DNA of 14,801 bases from Bacteroidota bacterium. Its GTDB lineage: Bacteria > Bacteroidota > Bacteroidia > Chitinophagales > Chitinophagaceae. The notes under the pieces are model-generated. The model made no database searches. It was not told where the DNA came from and saw only the letters and a list, made by a program, of their open reading frames with translations. Both the position numbers and the translations under genes were made by a program. Position 1 is the first letter of the stretch, and every line of letters starts with the position of its first letter. Shown piece by piece: positions 13,393-14,801 of the stretch. Where the stretch lies: assembly GCA_026391115.1 (NCBI GenBank), contig JAPLER010000004.1, positions 1-14,801 on the forward strand, given 5' to 3'.

Positions 13393-14801
13393 GTGAAATT
13401 ACATACCACAAATAGTAAGAAATTTTATACAAAAATTGTAATAGTTGTAACCCTTTGTTTTAGCAGTTATTTTTCTTTTGGACAAAAAACTAAATTCCAA
13501 AAGAATTACTCTGCTTCGTATAGTAAAAGCATTGCAAATTGTAAAGAAGGTGGTTATATTATTTGTGGTACAACATTAAATAGTGGTCATATTTATTTAC
13601 TTCGGATTAATGAAAATGGAGATACTATTTGGACAAAACATAGTGGAGCTGGAGGACATTCTTATGGCACAAATATTATTCAAACATTGGATAAATCTTT
13701 CATTGTATCTGGTTATAGTAATGCTTATGGTAGTGTTGGCAATATTTGGTATGTTGTAAAGTTCGACTCTTTGGGGAATTTGAAATGGAGGAAAGATTTT
13801 TATGTAAACCAAGGAGCAGAATATCCTGGTAAAATGATTGAAGTAAATAGTAATAAAATTGTTATTGTTGGAACTGTTGGCAGTTATACTACTCGCAGCC
13901 ATATAGGTATTTTAGCTATAGATTCTATGGGAAATATCCTATGGAATAAACAATATGGAAAAAATGGCACAGAAGTAATGTCGTATAATTTTTTAAAAGT
14001 AAATAATGGTTATTTAATAACAGGAAGAATTGATATTAACAATACAAATAATTTTAGTTTATACATTATTAGAACGAATGAAATTGGAGATACGCTTTGG
14101 ACAAAAATACTAGGCAATACGGAAGGCTTTGATATTGCATCTTTGGTTGTAACAAGTGATAATAATTATGTTGTTGCTGGTAATTATACTACAAATGGAA
14201 ATATTGGAGATGCTTTTTTAATGAAAATAGATTCTGTCGCAAACATTATTTGGTTTAAAAGGTATAGCTACAACGGATACATTATTTTTAATGTTTTGAA
14301 AGAAACAAATTCTAGAGGATTGATTTTGGGTGGTAGGGTAATGGGTTTTCCAACATATAGAAGAGACGCTTTAGCTCTAGAAACTGATACAACTGGAAAT
14401 ATTCTTTGGTCAAAAACCTATAATCAATTGTATGACGATATTATTAACGATATTTCAATTGCATCTGATGGAGGATACTTTTTTATTGGTGAATCTAATG
14501 TTAGTGCCTCAAACACAAATACATTGTTAATTAAGACAGATTCATTAGGGCAATCTGGTTGTCAAGAATATAATGAATCAAGTATTGTTATTGGTCTAGA
14601 TACGTTATATGAAAAGTATTTCAGTACAATATTTGTTAATAGTACGATGACACAATTAAATACAGGTGGATTTTCATTACCATACAATGATTCTATAACA
14701 ACTTTTTGTTTTTTTAAAGACACAATCCTCCCCACTTCCCTACACTCCTTCACAGCCACCCCACAACAAAGCAAAGTACTGCTGCAATGGCAAACAGCTA
14801 C
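13393..14801 (+). CDS. Secreted beta-propeller-like protein, 3' end outside the window (probable T9SS cargo)
   Basis: An open frame of 469 codons runs off the window end. I start at GTG 13393 because it gives a coherent signal peptide, MKLHTTNSKKFYTKIVIVV, then TLCFSSYFSFGQ; the overlapping ATG at 13391 meets a stop at once. Seven repeats follow, each with a pattern like GGYxIxG...xxLxxxDSxGNxxWxKxY. Examples are GGYIICGTT, KSFIVSGYSN, NKIVIVGTV, NGYLITGRID, NNYVVAGNYT, RGLILGGRV and GGYFFIGES, with closing strands such as GDTIWTK, GNLKWRK and GNILWSK. Seven units suggest a seven-bladed propeller. The final visible part, LPTSLHSFTATPQQSKVLLQ followed by WQTA, is the opening of the fibronectin-like spacer that precedes T9SS tails in the two genes upstream. 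A sorting domain is therefore expected just beyond the window. Partner or ligand unknown. Confidence 0.8.
   Translation, partial: MKLHTTNSKKFYTKIVIVVTLCFSSYFSFGQKTKFQKNYSASYSKSIANCKEGGYIICGTTLNSGHIYLLRINENGDTIWTKHSGAGGHSYGTNIIQTLDKSFIVSGYSNAYGSVGNIWYVVKFDSLGNLKWRKDFYVNQGAEYPGKMIEVNSNKIVIVGTVGSYTTRSHIGILAIDSMGNILWNKQYGKNGTEVMSYNFLKVNNGYLITGRIDINNTNNFSLYIIRTNEIGDTLWTKILGNTEGFDIASLVVTSDNNYVVAGNYTTNGNIGDAFLMKIDSVANIIWFKRYSYNGYIIFNVLKETNSRGLILGGRVMGFPTYRRDALALETDTTGNILWSKTYNQLYDDIINDISIASDGGYFFIGESNVSASNTNTLLIKTDSLGQSGCQEYNESSIVIGLDTLYEKYFSTIFVNSTMTQLNTGGFSLPYNDSITTFCFFKDTILPTSLHSFTATPQQSKVLLQWQTA

Noticed and set aside
13597..13902. 101-codon minus-strand ORF, and another at 14562-14774
   Set aside because: Both are antisense to the propeller-like coding frame, which shows clear repeat structure.

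Overview
The window is AT-rich DNA from a member of the Bacteroidota. Two secreted proteins carry type IX secretion (T9SS) C-terminal sorting domains, a third cut by the window edge probably does too, Shine-Dalgarno sites are mostly absent, and the rhodopsin and lycopene cyclase look like the Bacteroidota types. A Chitinophagia-like, possibly freshwater, lineage is plausible but cannot be proven from this stretch.

Left flank (1-1615, + strand): the orphan C-terminal strands of an outer-membrane beta-barrel protein, an overlapping pair of tiny membrane proteins (61 and 34 aa), and a DUF2071/YqjF-like protein. The spacers contain degenerate copies of a dispersed intergenic repeat.

Centre (2033-4924, - strand): a compact rhodopsin phototrophy locus and the most interesting part of the window. 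A DTE-type proton-pumping proteorhodopsin, with Met at the green-tuning position and a glycine at the carotenoid-antenna fenestration position, is followed after 77 nt by one 683-residue protein. That protein fuses a complete CrtY-type lycopene beta-cyclase to a Brp/Blh-type beta-carotene 15,15'-dioxygenase. Together the two genes would take lycopene to beta-carotene to retinal and then to the holo-pump. A strong hairpin lies between them, and a perfect 20-nt palindrome lies in the rhodopsin leader.

Right part (5537-14801, + strand): secreted or exported proteins. These are a serine beta-lactamase-family hydrolase with a T9SS tail, a right-handed beta-helix protein with a closely related T9SS tail and an exact 45-bp internal tandem duplication, a large DUF5117/DUF4953-type zinc metalloprotease, and the start of a seven-repeat beta-propeller-like secreted protein cut by the window end. 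Spacers hold a decayed IS630-type transposase start, a frameshifted SEC-C zinc-motif mini-gene, rho-independent terminators and an 11-nt-periodic G-rich repeat. No tRNA, rRNA, CRISPR array or intact mobile element was seen.
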